A stretch of 5,084 nucleotides of DNA. Source: an uncultured bacterium (lineage in GTDB: Bacteria > Bacillota > Clostridia > Lachnospirales > Anaerotignaceae). The stretch lies in the NCBI GenBank assembly GCA_905214825.1, contig CAJMNV010000127.1, positions 1-5,084 on the forward strand, read 5' to 3'. Of the stretch, positions 1 to 5,084 are shown piece by piece. Every line of letters begins with the position of its first letter. Within the stretch, counting starts at the first letter, position 1. Made by a program: the position numbers and the translations under genes. The notes under the pieces are model-generated. The model worked only from the letters and a program-made list of their open reading frames with translations, did not search any database and was not told the DNA's origin.

Positions 1-710
1 CCTGCTAAAAATTTTGCAGCTTTTACAGCACCAACAGCAAATACTTCACGACTGGAAGCATGGTGACTGAGTGTGATGACTTCATCACGTCCTGCGAATA
101 TGACATCATGTTCGCCAACGATGTTGCCACCTCTGACAGCATGGATACCAATCTCACTGCGTTCTCTTTTTTCTGTGGTTTGAGAACGGTCGTATACATA
201 ATGGAATGTGTCGTTCATAGCATCATTGATGGCATCTGCCAAAGCAAGTGCTGTACCACTAGGGGCATCAATTTTTTGGTTGTGGTGTTTTTCTACGATT
301 TTAATATCGAAATTGGCATCATACAAAATTTGTGCCGCACGTTGTACCAATTCAAAAAGTAGATTGACACCAATGGACATGTTGGCTGATTTTAAAACAG
401 CCACATTGTTTGCTGTTTGTTCCAGTTGTGTTTGTGTTTCTTGTGAAAGTGCTGTTGTGCAAACAACAACAGGAATTTGTTTTTCGGCAGAAAATGAAAG
501 CAATGCAGGTACTGCGGTGGCGGTAGAAAAGTCAATGATGACATCACCTTTTACAGTGCAATCTGCGGGTGTTGCAAATACAGGGAAATCCATTGCAGGT
601 GTGGTAGGGTCTATGCCTGCAACCACTTGACATTGAGGATCATTTTTTACAAGTTCTGCAACCACACGCCCCATTTTACCGCCACAACCATGTATGATAA
701 TATTTGTCAT
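1..710 (-). CDS. dapB: 4-hydroxy-tetrahydrodipicolinate reductase, C-terminus cut by window edge
   Basis: DapB (EC 1.17.1.8) is the cytoplasmic enzyme that uses NAD(P)H to reduce the DapA product to tetrahydrodipicolinate, the branch compound for diaminopimelate, lysine and dipicolinate. The gene runs off the left edge, so 236 complete residues are visible; the family is usually about 250 here, so only the last 15 or so are missing. Seen in the sequence: an N-terminal Rossmann nucleotide-binding loop GCGGKMGR (residues 8-15), DFST (60-63), CTTA (84-87) where E. coli has GTTG, SANMSIGVN (108-116), and the family signature EKHHNQKIDAPSGTA (140-154). By homology to E. coli DapB, His142 is the catalytic histidine and Lys146 the substrate-binding lysine. 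The start at 710 is supported by GGAGGT at 722-717, six bases upstream. The segment between the second strand and DFST is short, as in other compact Firmicute enzymes. It is the third gene of the operon, 100 bases after dapA. Confidence 0.96.
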   Translation of the reverse strand, partial: MTNIIIHGCGGKMGRVVAELVKNDPQCQVVAGIDPTTPAMDFPVFATPADCTVKGDVIIDFSTATAVPALLSFSAEKQIPVVVCTTALSQETQTQLEQTANNVAVLKSANMSIGVNLLFELVQRAAQILYDANFDIKIVEKHHNQKIDAPSGTALALADAINDAMNDTFHYVYDRSQTTEKRERSEIGIHAVRGGNIVGEHDVIFAGRDEVITLSHHASSREVFAVGAVKAAKFLA

Positions 711-744
711 GAAAATACCTCCATTTTATAATATTTATAATATG

Positions 745-788
745 AAAAAGAGGAGAATACTTTCATTATCAAAGTATTCTTCTCTTTT
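745..788 (-). terminator. Intercistronic dapA-dapB hairpin with short T-run
   Basis: An inverted repeat with arms 771-788 and 746-763 forms an 18-position stem around the 7-base loop 764-770. One position (753/781) is A-C mismatched in the minus-strand RNA and would be a G-U pair in a plus-strand RNA. On the minus strand the second arm ends in a run of five T (749-745), as in an intrinsic terminator, but the stem is A/T-rich. It lies after the dapA stop and before the dapB ribosome binding site. It could be a partial terminator that lowers dapB relative to dapA, an RNA-processing site, or a 3'-end stabiliser. I see no convincing promoter between it and dapB, so complete termination here is unlikely. 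Confidence 0.45.
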
Positions 789-810
789 GTTTCGTAATTT
801 TTATGTGTTT

Positions 811-1695
811 TTATTTCAGTAAACCGTAGTTTTGCATTGCAGTTTTGAGTGTTGCAAGATTTTTTTCTTCCATTGTGCAAAGTGGCAATAAACAATCGCC
901 AACATGGTAGCCCATAAGCCCCAAAGCAGTTTTTACAGGAATGGGATTGACTTCACAGAATAACGCATTGATGAGTTCAATGGCTTCTAACTGTAATTTT
1001 GCTGCACCTGCAATATCACCATCCATAAATTTTGTAACCATATCATGGGTTTGTTTTGGGGCAACATTGGAAAGTACAGAAATAACACCTTTTGCACCCA
1101 ATGCAAGCATGGGTACAATTTGGTCATCGTTACCACTATAAATATCAAAATCTGTGTCACAAAGAGAGGCAATTTCTGCAATTTGTGAGAAGTTGCCGCT
1201 TGCTTCTTTTATGGCAACGATATTTTTGACTTTGGAAAGTTCCAAAACAGTTTTTGGTGCAATGTTACAGCCTGTGCGTCCGGGTACATTGTATAAAATG
1301 ATGGGAATGGAAACACTGTTTGCAACTGCAGTGTAATGCAACACCAATCCTTTTTGTGTGGCTTTGTTGTAATAAGGTGTAACCAATAATAAAGCATCTG
1401 CCCCTGCTTTTTCACAAGCTTGTGAAAGTTCTACGGCATGTTGTGTGCTGTTGCTACCTGCACCAGCAATCACAGGTACACGACCATTTGCCACTTCTTT
1501 TGCAAAACGTACACATTCGATTTGGTCTGCATCGGATAATGTGGATGCTTCCCCAGTTGTACCACATATAATCAATGCATCTGTATGGTTTGCAATTTGA
1601 AATTCAATGAGTTTTCGCATTTCATCAAAACGAACACTGCCGTCTGGATTTGTTGGCGTAACCAATGCAACGCCTGCACCTGTAAAAATGGACAT
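811..1695 (-). CDS. dapA: 4-hydroxy-tetrahydrodipicolinate synthase
   Basis: DapA (EC 4.3.3.7) condenses pyruvate with aspartate semialdehyde in the cytoplasm; it is the first committed step to diaminopimelate and lysine. The 294-residue product has the usual length for this class I aldolase (beta/alpha)8 barrel. Visible active-site elements are GTTGE (45-49), PYYN (107-110), YNVPGRTG (135-142) and VAIKEASGN (160-168). Lys163 is the expected Schiff-base lysine, Tyr135 the catalytic tyrosine, Thr47 the relay threonine and Arg140 the substrate-binding arginine. YSGNDD lies at 186-191. The start at 1695 is set by an AAGGAGGT site at 1710-1703, seven bases upstream. The gene follows asd after only 24 bases and is clearly cotranscribed with it. 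Residues that bind inhibitory lysine in E. coli DapA are partly replaced (His53 by Asp55, His56 by Gln58, Glu84 by His86), so the enzyme may respond weakly to lysine. That last point is inference. Confidence 0.98.
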   Translation of the reverse strand: MSIFTGAGVALVTPTNPDGSVRFDEMRKLIEFQIANHTDALIICGTTGEASTLSDADQIECVRFAKEVANGRVPVIAGAGSNSTQHAVELSQACEKAGADALLLVTPYYNKATQKGLVLHYTAVANSVSIPIILYNVPGRTGCNIAPKTVLELSKVKNIVAIKEASGNFSQIAEIASLCDTDFDIYSGNDDQIVPMLALGAKGVISVLSNVAPKQTHDMVTKFMDGDIAGAAKLQLEAIELINALFCEVNPIPVKTALGLMGYHVGDCLLPLCTMEEKNLATLKTAMQNYGLLK

Positions 1696-1719
1696 AAAGA
1701 AAACCTCCTTCTTTTTGTT

Positions 1720-2715
1720 TTACTGCATGTTTTTGATGATTTCTTCTGCAATTTGTACTGCATTTGTTGCAGCACCTTTTCTGATGTTGTCTGCAACAAC
1801 CCACAGATTGACACCGCTTTCGACACTTTCGTCACGGCGTACTCTACCAATATAAACTTCGTCGTGTCCTGCAACATTGACAGCAAGTGGGTATTCATTG
1901 GATTGTACATCGTTTTGCAATACGACACCTTTTGCTTGACGCAATGTTTCAAGAAGTTCTTCTAACACAAAAGGTTTTTCAAATTCTACGTTTATGGATT
2001 CGCTATGACAATCGAATACGGGTACACGCACGGTTGTTGCGGTAACACGCATATTATCATTATGTAGTATTTTTCTGGTTTCGTCTACCATTTTCATTTC
2101 TTCTTTTGTGTAACCATTGTCTAAAAACACATCAATGTGTGGTAAGCAGTTGTTTGCAATGGGGTGAGGGAATTTTTGAGGGGCTTCGCCTTTTAAACCG
2201 TTTTCCAAATCTTTCCAACCTGCAACACCTGCACCAGATACGGCTTGATAAGTGGAATATACCACACGTTTGATTTTGTATTTATCGTCCAAAGGTTTCA
2301 ATGCAACCATTGCTTGTATAGTAGAGCAGTTGGGATTTGCAATGATGTTTTTATGCCAAGAGATATCCTCAGGGTTTACTTCTGGCACAACCAAAGGTAC
2401 ATTTTTATCCATACGCCATTGAGAACTGTTGTCGATGACGATGCAACCATGTTGTGCGGCGATTGGTGCAAATTTGGCACTTGTGCCACCACCAGCAGAG
2501 AACAAAGCGATGTCAATCGGTTTATCAAAAGAATGTTCTGTCAATTCTTCTACAATGTATTCTTTTTTGTTGAATTCCAGTTTAGAACCTGCGGAACGGC
2601 TGGAAGCCATGACATAAAAATTTTCTATGGGAAGTTGTCTTTCTTCCAAAACTTTCAGAAATGTTCTGCCCACCATACCAGTTGCACCTACCACAGCAAG
2701 ATTGATTTTTTTCAT
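1720..2715 (-). CDS. asd: Aspartate-semialdehyde dehydrogenase
   Basis: Asd (EC 1.2.1.11) reduces L-aspartyl-4-phosphate with NADPH to aspartate semialdehyde, the precursor shared by lysine, diaminopimelate, threonine and methionine. The 331-residue protein starts MKKINLAVVGATGMVG, with the Rossmann loop GATGMVG at 10-16. The catalytic centre is PNCST, with nucleophile Cys130. Gln157 in STYQAVSGAG and His237 in RVPVFDCHSES are the other expected catalytic residues. SSRSAGS (38-44) is the usual cofactor-binding region. The reading frame stays open upstream to an ATG at 2865, but that extension would cross the riboswitch terminator and part of the aptamer and has no family match. The start at 2715 begins exactly at the conserved N-terminus and has an AGAAGGG site 8 bases upstream. 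It is the first gene of the operon and the direct target of the lysine riboswitch. The aspartokinase gene is not in the window. Confidence 0.98.
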   Translation of the reverse strand: MKKINLAVVGATGMVGRTFLKVLEERQLPIENFYVMASSRSAGSKLEFNKKEYIVEELTEHSFDKPIDIALFSAGGGTSAKFAPIAAQHGCIVIDNSSQWRMDKNVPLVVPEVNPEDISWHKNIIANPNCSTIQAMVALKPLDDKYKIKRVVYSTYQAVSGAGVAGWKDLENGLKGEAPQKFPHPIANNCLPHIDVFLDNGYTKEEMKMVDETRKILHNDNMRVTATTVRVPVFDCHSESINVEFEKPFVLEELLETLRQAKGVVLQNDVQSNEYPLAVNVAGHDEVYIGRVRRDESVESGVNLWVVADNIRKGAATNAVQIAEEIIKNMQ

Positions 2716-2723
2716 AACAAGTA

Positions 2724-2730
2724 CCCTTCT
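2724..2730 (-). promoter_or_regulatory. Ribosome binding site that fixes the asd start
   Basis: AGAAGGG lies 8 bases before the ATG at 2715. It decides against the longer open frame beginning at 2865. It sits 40 bases downstream of the terminator U-run, so it is present only on read-through transcripts. Confidence 0.8.
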
Positions 2731-2769
2731 TTCTTTTGATATTCTGATAAAGAGGTGATTTTTGAAAAT

Positions 2770-2794
2770 AAAAAAAGCCGACCGAACGCCGACT
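2770..2794 (-). terminator. Intrinsic terminator of the lysine riboswitch
   Basis: On the minus strand AGTCGGC (2794-2788) pairs with GTCGGCT (2782-2776) around the loop GTTCG: seven pairs, two of them G-U wobbles. It is followed by seven T (2776-2770). The same bases on the plus strand would give A-C mismatches, so the hairpin works only leftward. It lies between the lysine aptamer and asd, where an L-box attenuator terminator is expected. Confidence 0.85.
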
Positions 2795-2859
2795 ACAACA
2801 AATTGCATATTCCTTTTTTGGAAAAAAGAATATGATACTATCCATTTGTTTTGGTAGCG
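2790..2859 (-). promoter_or_regulatory. Candidate antiterminator pairing of the lysine leader
   Basis: The P1 3' strand and the bases after it (2859-2845) can pair with the 5' arm of the terminator (2802-2790). AACAAA (2850-2845) matches TTTGTT (2802-2797), and CGCTAC (2859-2854) matches GTAG plus CG (2796-2793 and 2791-2790) with one bulged T; three bases are bulged between the two helices. This would consume AGTCG of the terminator stem. It is exclusive with P1 closure, as expected for a lysine OFF switch: no lysine gives antitermination, lysine gives termination. The pairing was found by eye and not energy-tested. Confidence 0.55.
2806..2834 (-). other. 13-bp hairpin between aptamer and terminator
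   Basis: A near-perfect inverted repeat: CATATTC at 2834-2828, then a T-run, a three-base loop CCA, an A-run and GGAATATG ending at 2806. That makes 13 consecutive pairs including one G-U. It lies exactly between the two arms of the proposed antiterminator and could bring them together. It lacks a downstream T-run on the minus strand, so it is not itself a terminator. Confidence 0.7.
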
Positions 2860-3020
2860 CTCCATTGCATTGCAATGACAATCATACGGCTATTAACCGC
2901 ACAACCAGAAAAAAACAGATAAGGCTGTCATTTTCTTCGGCATATTCCCCTTTCGACAAGCCTCTTGTATCCCTTATGATATTGGCTTGGTTACTGTTGA
3001 AAAATGCACCTCTACTCTTA
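2851..3020 (-). promoter_or_regulatory. Lysine riboswitch (L box) aptamer
   Basis: This is a cis-acting RNA that binds lysine and controls asd-dapA-dapB. Read on the minus strand it carries the conserved L-box segments in order: GTAGAGGTGCA from 3015; CAGTAACCAAGCC; GTCGAAAGGGGAATATGCCGA ending near 2937; the region around CTGGTTGTGCGG; and TGTCATTGC followed by GGAGCGCTACC ending at 2851. Expected helices can be drawn: P1 GTAG (3015-3012) with CTAC (2857-2854); P2 CAAGCC with GGCTTG; P3 AGAAAA and ACAG with CTGT and TTTTCT; P5 CATTGC with GCAATG around AAT. It closely resembles the leader of B. subtilis lysC. P1 is short, which may matter for switching. The aptamer starts about 15-20 bases after the predicted transcription start and is followed by a terminator before asd, so it should act by transcription attenuation. 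The boundaries are approximate. Confidence 0.95.
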
Positions 3021-3041
3021 AAATTATATAGTTATGGAATA

Positions 3042-3070
3042 AGTCTAACACTGGAATGTGTGATTGTCAA
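3042..3070 (-). promoter_or_regulatory. Sigma-A-type promoter of the asd-dapA-dapB operon
   Basis: A perfect -35 TTGACA (3070-3065) is separated by 17 bases from a -10 TAGACT (3047-3042), which has TG one base upstream (extended -10). The predicted transcription start near 3035 gives a leader of about 320 nt holding the whole riboswitch. The weak -10 is offset by the ideal -35, spacing and TG motif. Confidence 0.8.
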
Positions 3071-3079
3071 ACATTTCCT

Positions 3080-3109
3080 GCATAATTTTTGAAAATTTTT
3101 CACATATAA
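3080..3109 (+). promoter_or_regulatory. Probable forespore (sigma-G/F-type) promoter of the SASP gene
   Basis: GCATA (3080-3084), 18 bases, then CATATAA (3103-3109) fits the sigma-G pattern GNATR-N18-CATNNTA except for one -10 position. It precedes a spore-protein gene, the classic sigma-G target. A perfect vegetative-type TATAAT overlaps (3105-3110), but no -35 lies at the right distance from it. The assignment rests on motif and context together. Confidence 0.6.
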
Positions 3110-3168
3110 TGTATACAAGTACAAAAAACGTAGAAAATACAATGTTTTTCGGAAAGGAAGATTTTGAT

Positions 3169-3363
3169 ATGAAAAAAGAATTGACGCCCGAACAAAAAGC
3201 AAATTTGAAAATGAAATATGAAATTGCAGAAGAATTGGGATTGACAGATAAAATTGCAGAATACGGCTGGAAGAGTTTGACAGCCAGAGAAAGCGGGAAA
3301 ATTGGTGGTATCATGGGCAAAAAGAAAAAATTACAAAAACAAACACAACAGACAAAATCATAA
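3169..3363 (+). CDS. Small acid-soluble spore protein, alpha/beta-type (SspF-like)
   Basis: A 64-residue basic protein of the SASP family, which coats and protects DNA in dormant spores and is degraded at germination. Two conserved blocks are seen: MKYEIAEELGL (15-25), containing the Tyr-Glu-Ile-Ala site where germination protease GPR cuts after Glu, and GWKSLTARESGKIGG (33-47), the DNA-binding motif ending in the Gly-Gly pair. The Trp in the second block and the short length recall B. subtilis SspF more than the major SspA/SspB proteins. The protein ends in a Lys/Gln-rich tail (51-64) instead of the usual amphipathic helix. The frame is open further upstream, but the ATG at 3169 is chosen because AAGGAAG lies 8 bases before it and the upstream residues are unlike the family. 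The gene is divergent from asd and 65 bases before the methyltransferase. I see no strong terminator after it, so read-through is possible. Expression is expected in the forespore. Confidence 0.83.
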   Translation: MKKELTPEQKANLKMKYEIAEELGLTDKIAEYGWKSLTARESGKIGGIMGKKKKLQKQTQQTKS

Positions 3364-3370
3364 AAAAACA

Positions 3371-3399
3371 TTGATTTTCCTGCCAAAAAACAGTATAAT
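3371..3399 (+). promoter_or_regulatory. Sigma-A-type promoter of the methyltransferase-hslO unit
   Basis: TTGATT (3371-3376) and a perfect TATAAT (3394-3399) are separated by 17 bases. Transcription would begin near 3406, about 23 bases before the methyltransferase start. The -35 starts just after the SASP stop codon, so the downstream pair can be expressed independently of sporulation. Confidence 0.72.
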
Positions 3400-3428
3400 C
3401 TTAGATTATGGCATGAGAAAGGCGGAAT

Positions 3429-4184
3429 ATGGTTTCAATGGAAGCATATACAGATTTTGCAACGGTGTATGACCGTTTTATGGAAGAAATTCCTTATACA
3501 GATTGGTTGACATTTTTGGAAATGGTTTTCAAAAAAGAACAAATACAGCCAAATGTGATTGCGGATTTGGGCTGTGGGACAGGCAATATGCTTTTGCCAC
3601 TTGCAAAAAAGGGGTATTGCATGATAGGTGTGGATTTGTCTTTTGATATGTTGTGTCAAGCAGACCAGAAATTACGACAGGCAAATTGTACGGCTGTACT
3701 TTTGGAGCAGGATTTGACAGAATTTGTGCTACCACAAAAAGCAGATTGTATCATCAGTGTTTGTGATAGTTTGAATTATTTGACAGAAGATGGTATGCTT
3801 GCAGAAGCATTTGCCTGTGTGAAAGCACAGTTACAGCCAAATGGTTTGTTTTTATTTGATATGAATACAGAATATAAATTTCGGGAAGTGCTGGCACAAA
3901 ATATATTTGCCGCAACAGAAGAAAATGCAGCATATATTTGGGAAAATTTTTATGATGAAATAGAAAAAATCAATGAGTATGCAGTCAATTTCTTTATAAA
4001 GAACAAAGATGGCAGTTACAACAGAACAGAAGAATTTCATTATGAACGGGCGTATGCCATAGAAGAAGTGAAACAAGCATTGGAACAAAATGGCTTACGA
4101 TTGTGTGCGATGTATGATGATTACAAATATGTGGAAGCACATGAAAGAAGCGAAAGAATTGTATTTTTGGCAAAACATATTTGA
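3429..4184 (+). CDS. Class I SAM-dependent methyltransferase (YqeM-like)
   Basis: A 251-residue cytosolic protein with a seven-strand Rossmann methyltransferase fold. Motif I, ADLGCGTGN (45-53), binds S-adenosylmethionine. GVDLS (67-71) carries the acidic Asp69 expected to hold the ribose, Asp95 in QDLTEF is the adenine-side acidic position, and DSLNYL (113-118) is the motif IV region. LQPNGLFLFDMNT (135-147) is the usual post-motif strand. The N-terminus, AYTDFATVYDRFM, matches the opening of B. subtilis YqeM-type proteins. The substrate is unknown; residues 148-220 probably form the substrate-side insertion. The start at 3429 is preferred because AAAGG lies six bases before it, although the next Met (3438) is where many relatives begin. 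hslO follows after 20 bases, so the two genes are probably cotranscribed. Family assignment is firm; the substrate is not predictable from sequence. Confidence 0.9.
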   Translation: MVSMEAYTDFATVYDRFMEEIPYTDWLTFLEMVFKKEQIQPNVIADLGCGTGNMLLPLAKKGYCMIGVDLSFDMLCQADQKLRQANCTAVLLEQDLTEFVLPQKADCIISVCDSLNYLTEDGMLAEAFACVKAQLQPNGLFLFDMNTEYKFREVLAQNIFAATEENAAYIWENFYDEIEKINEYAVNFFIKNKDGSYNRTEEFHYERAYAIEEVKQALEQNGLRLCAMYDDYKYVEAHERSERIVFLAKHI

Positions 4185-4204
4185 TTGAGGAGGCGTTTTA
4201 GAAT

Positions 4205-5083
4205 ATGCAAGATTATATCGTTCGTGCAACAGCAGGAAATGGCAGTATCCGTGCTTTTGCAGCAACAACAAGAGAATTGGTGCAGTATGCAAGACAGGTA
4301 CATCATACTTCCCCTGTGGCTTCTGCGGCATTGGGCAGAATGTTGACTGCAGCGGCAATGATGGGCAGTATGTTAAAAGGCGATAAAGACTTGGTGACAT
4401 TGCAAATCAGAGGTTTGGGCCCATTGAAAGGAATTGTGGTTTCCGCTGATGCAAATGCAAGAGTCAAAGGATATGTGTTCAATCCCAATGTGGATATTCC
4501 TTCAAAATATCCTGGGAAATTGGACGTTAGTGGTGCCATTGGACAAGGGTATTTGAGTGTCATTCGTGATATTGGTATGAGAGAACCTTATGCAGGACGT
4601 ATTCAGTTGGTAAGCGGTGAAATTGCAGAAGATTTGACATATTATTTTGCACAGTCCGAACAAACACCTTCTGCTGTGGGGTTGGGGGTATTGGTGGAAA
4701 CAGACACCTCCATTCGTAGAGCAGGCGGCTTTATCATACAGCTTTTACCAGATGCCACAGAAGAAATGATTGCAAAATTGGAGCAAAAATTGAATACAAT
4801 CCCTTATGTGACAGATTTGTTGGATATGGGCAAAACACCTGAAGATATTTTGGAAATGATATTGGGGGATATGGATTTAAAAATTATGGATAAAGTGACA
4901 ACAGAATTTTATTGTAATTGTACAAAAGAACGTGTGGAAAAAGCACTGATTAGCATTGGCAAAGAAGAACTGGAAAAAATTATCACAGAGGATAAAAAAG
5001 CAAACTTACATTGTCATTTTTGTAACAAGGAATATGATTTTACAGAAATGGAATTAAAAACATTATTGAAACAAGAAAAATAA
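4205..5083 (+). CDS. hslO: Redox-regulated molecular chaperone Hsp33
   Basis: Hsp33 is a cytosolic holdase that becomes active when oxidants such as hypochlorite or peroxide with heat oxidise its zinc-bound cysteines, and then prevents protein aggregation. The 292-residue product is full length. The N-terminal core (about 1-225) shows the family opening YIVRATAGNGSIRAFAA, the SPVASAALGRMLTAA helix (36-50) and the RGLGPLKGIVVSADA block (69-83). The C-terminal redox switch has its four zinc cysteines intact: Cys237-Asn-Cys239 and Cys270-His-Phe-Cys273, the CXC-CX2C arrangement typical of Hsp33. These are the only cysteines in the protein. The start at 4205 is supported by GAGGAGG at 4187-4193, with a slightly long 11-base spacer. 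The gene lies 20 bases after the methyltransferase. The stop is one base before the window end, so its terminator and any further operon gene are not visible. Confidence 0.98.
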   Translation: MQDYIVRATAGNGSIRAFAATTRELVQYARQVHHTSPVASAALGRMLTAAAMMGSMLKGDKDLVTLQIRGLGPLKGIVVSADANARVKGYVFNPNVDIPSKYPGKLDVSGAIGQGYLSVIRDIGMREPYAGRIQLVSGEIAEDLTYYFAQSEQTPSAVGLGVLVETDTSIRRAGGFIIQLLPDATEEMIAKLEQKLNTIPYVTDLLDMGKTPEDILEMILGDMDLKIMDKVTTEFYCNCTKERVEKALISIGKEELEKIITEDKKANLHCHFCNKEYDFTEMELKTLLKQEK

Positions 5084-5084
5084 A

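Noticed and set aside
208..630. 140-codon open frame on the plus strand
   Set aside because: It is entirely antisense to dapB, which has full family motifs; no ribosome binding site or recognisable protein.
711..775. Separate promoter for dapB in the dapA-dapB gap
   Set aside because: TTGATA and TATTAT-like sequences exist on the minus strand but are about 24 bases apart, too far for a sigma-A promoter.
1585..1965. 126-codon open frame on the plus strand
   Set aside because: Antisense to the asd-dapA junction; translation is low-complexity and Cys/Phe/Asn-rich with no family match.
2245..2739. 164-codon open frame on the plus strand
   Set aside because: Antisense to asd; Cys/Phe-rich composition typical of a reverse-strand shadow.
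2716..2865. Extended asd N-terminus (open frame from an ATG at 2865)
   Set aside because: It overlaps the riboswitch 3' end and terminator, encodes residues unlike any Asd, and the internal start at 2715 has a good ribosome binding site and the conserved N-terminus.
3064..3168. Upstream extension of the SASP reading frame
   Set aside because: It would begin inside the divergent promoters and lacks a ribosome binding site; the start at 3169 has AAGGAAG at proper spacing.
3354..3378. AAAATCA/TGATTTT inverted repeat over the SASP stop codon as a terminator
   Set aside because: Only seven A/T-rich pairs with an 11-base loop and no following T-run; the overlap with the next promoter's -35 explains the TGATTTT.
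3381..3413. TGCC...GGCA hairpin containing ATAATC-TTA-GATTAT
   Set aside because: It overlaps the -10 TATAAT and the predicted transcription start, has a large internal loop and no T-run, so it is unlikely to be a terminator; it could still be an operator but nothing identifies a regulator.
1..5084. CRISPR array, tRNA, insertion sequence or phage attachment site
   Set aside because: No spaced direct repeats, no cloverleaf-like segments and no transposase or integrase motifs were seen on either strand.

Overview
The window looks like a chromosomal segment from a low-GC, endospore-forming Gram-positive anaerobe, most likely a member of the Clostridia (Lachnospiraceae-like). The reasons are the A/T-rich coding sequence, strong GGAGG-type ribosome binding sites, an asd-dapA-dapB operon led by a lysine riboswitch, a small alpha/beta-type spore protein gene and an Hsp33 gene. 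The genus cannot be fixed from this sequence alone. No mobile element, CRISPR array, tRNA or rRNA gene was seen.

Left part (1-3070, minus strand): a lysine/diaminopimelate operon transcribed right to left. A sigma-A-type promoter (3042-3070) starts a leader of about 320 nt. The leader carries an L-box lysine aptamer (about 2851-3020), a candidate antiterminator (2790-2859), a 13-bp spacer hairpin (2806-2834) and an intrinsic terminator (2770-2794). Next come asd (aspartate-semialdehyde dehydrogenase), dapA (dihydrodipicolinate synthase) and dapB (dihydrodipicolinate reductase, cut by the window edge). Together they turn aspartyl-phosphate into tetrahydrodipicolinate, which leads to cell-wall diaminopimelate, to lysine and, in spore formers, to dipicolinic acid. 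High lysine should end transcription before asd. An 18-bp hairpin between dapA and dapB may lower or stabilise expression of part of the operon.

Middle (2716-3168): about 450 bases without a protein gene, almost all accounted for by the riboswitch leader and two back-to-back promoters. One drives asd; the other, of forespore sigma-G/F type, faces right toward a 64-residue alpha/beta-type SASP gene (3169-3363).

Right part (3371-5083, plus strand): a sigma-A-type promoter (3371-3399) precedes a two-gene unit made of a YqeM-like class I SAM-dependent methyltransferase and hslO, the redox-regulated chaperone Hsp33. The genes are 20 bases apart.

Overall this is a well-conserved housekeeping region. 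Its most informative parts are the complete lysine-riboswitch attenuator and the divergent metabolic/sporulation promoter pair. I found no convincing undescribed system.
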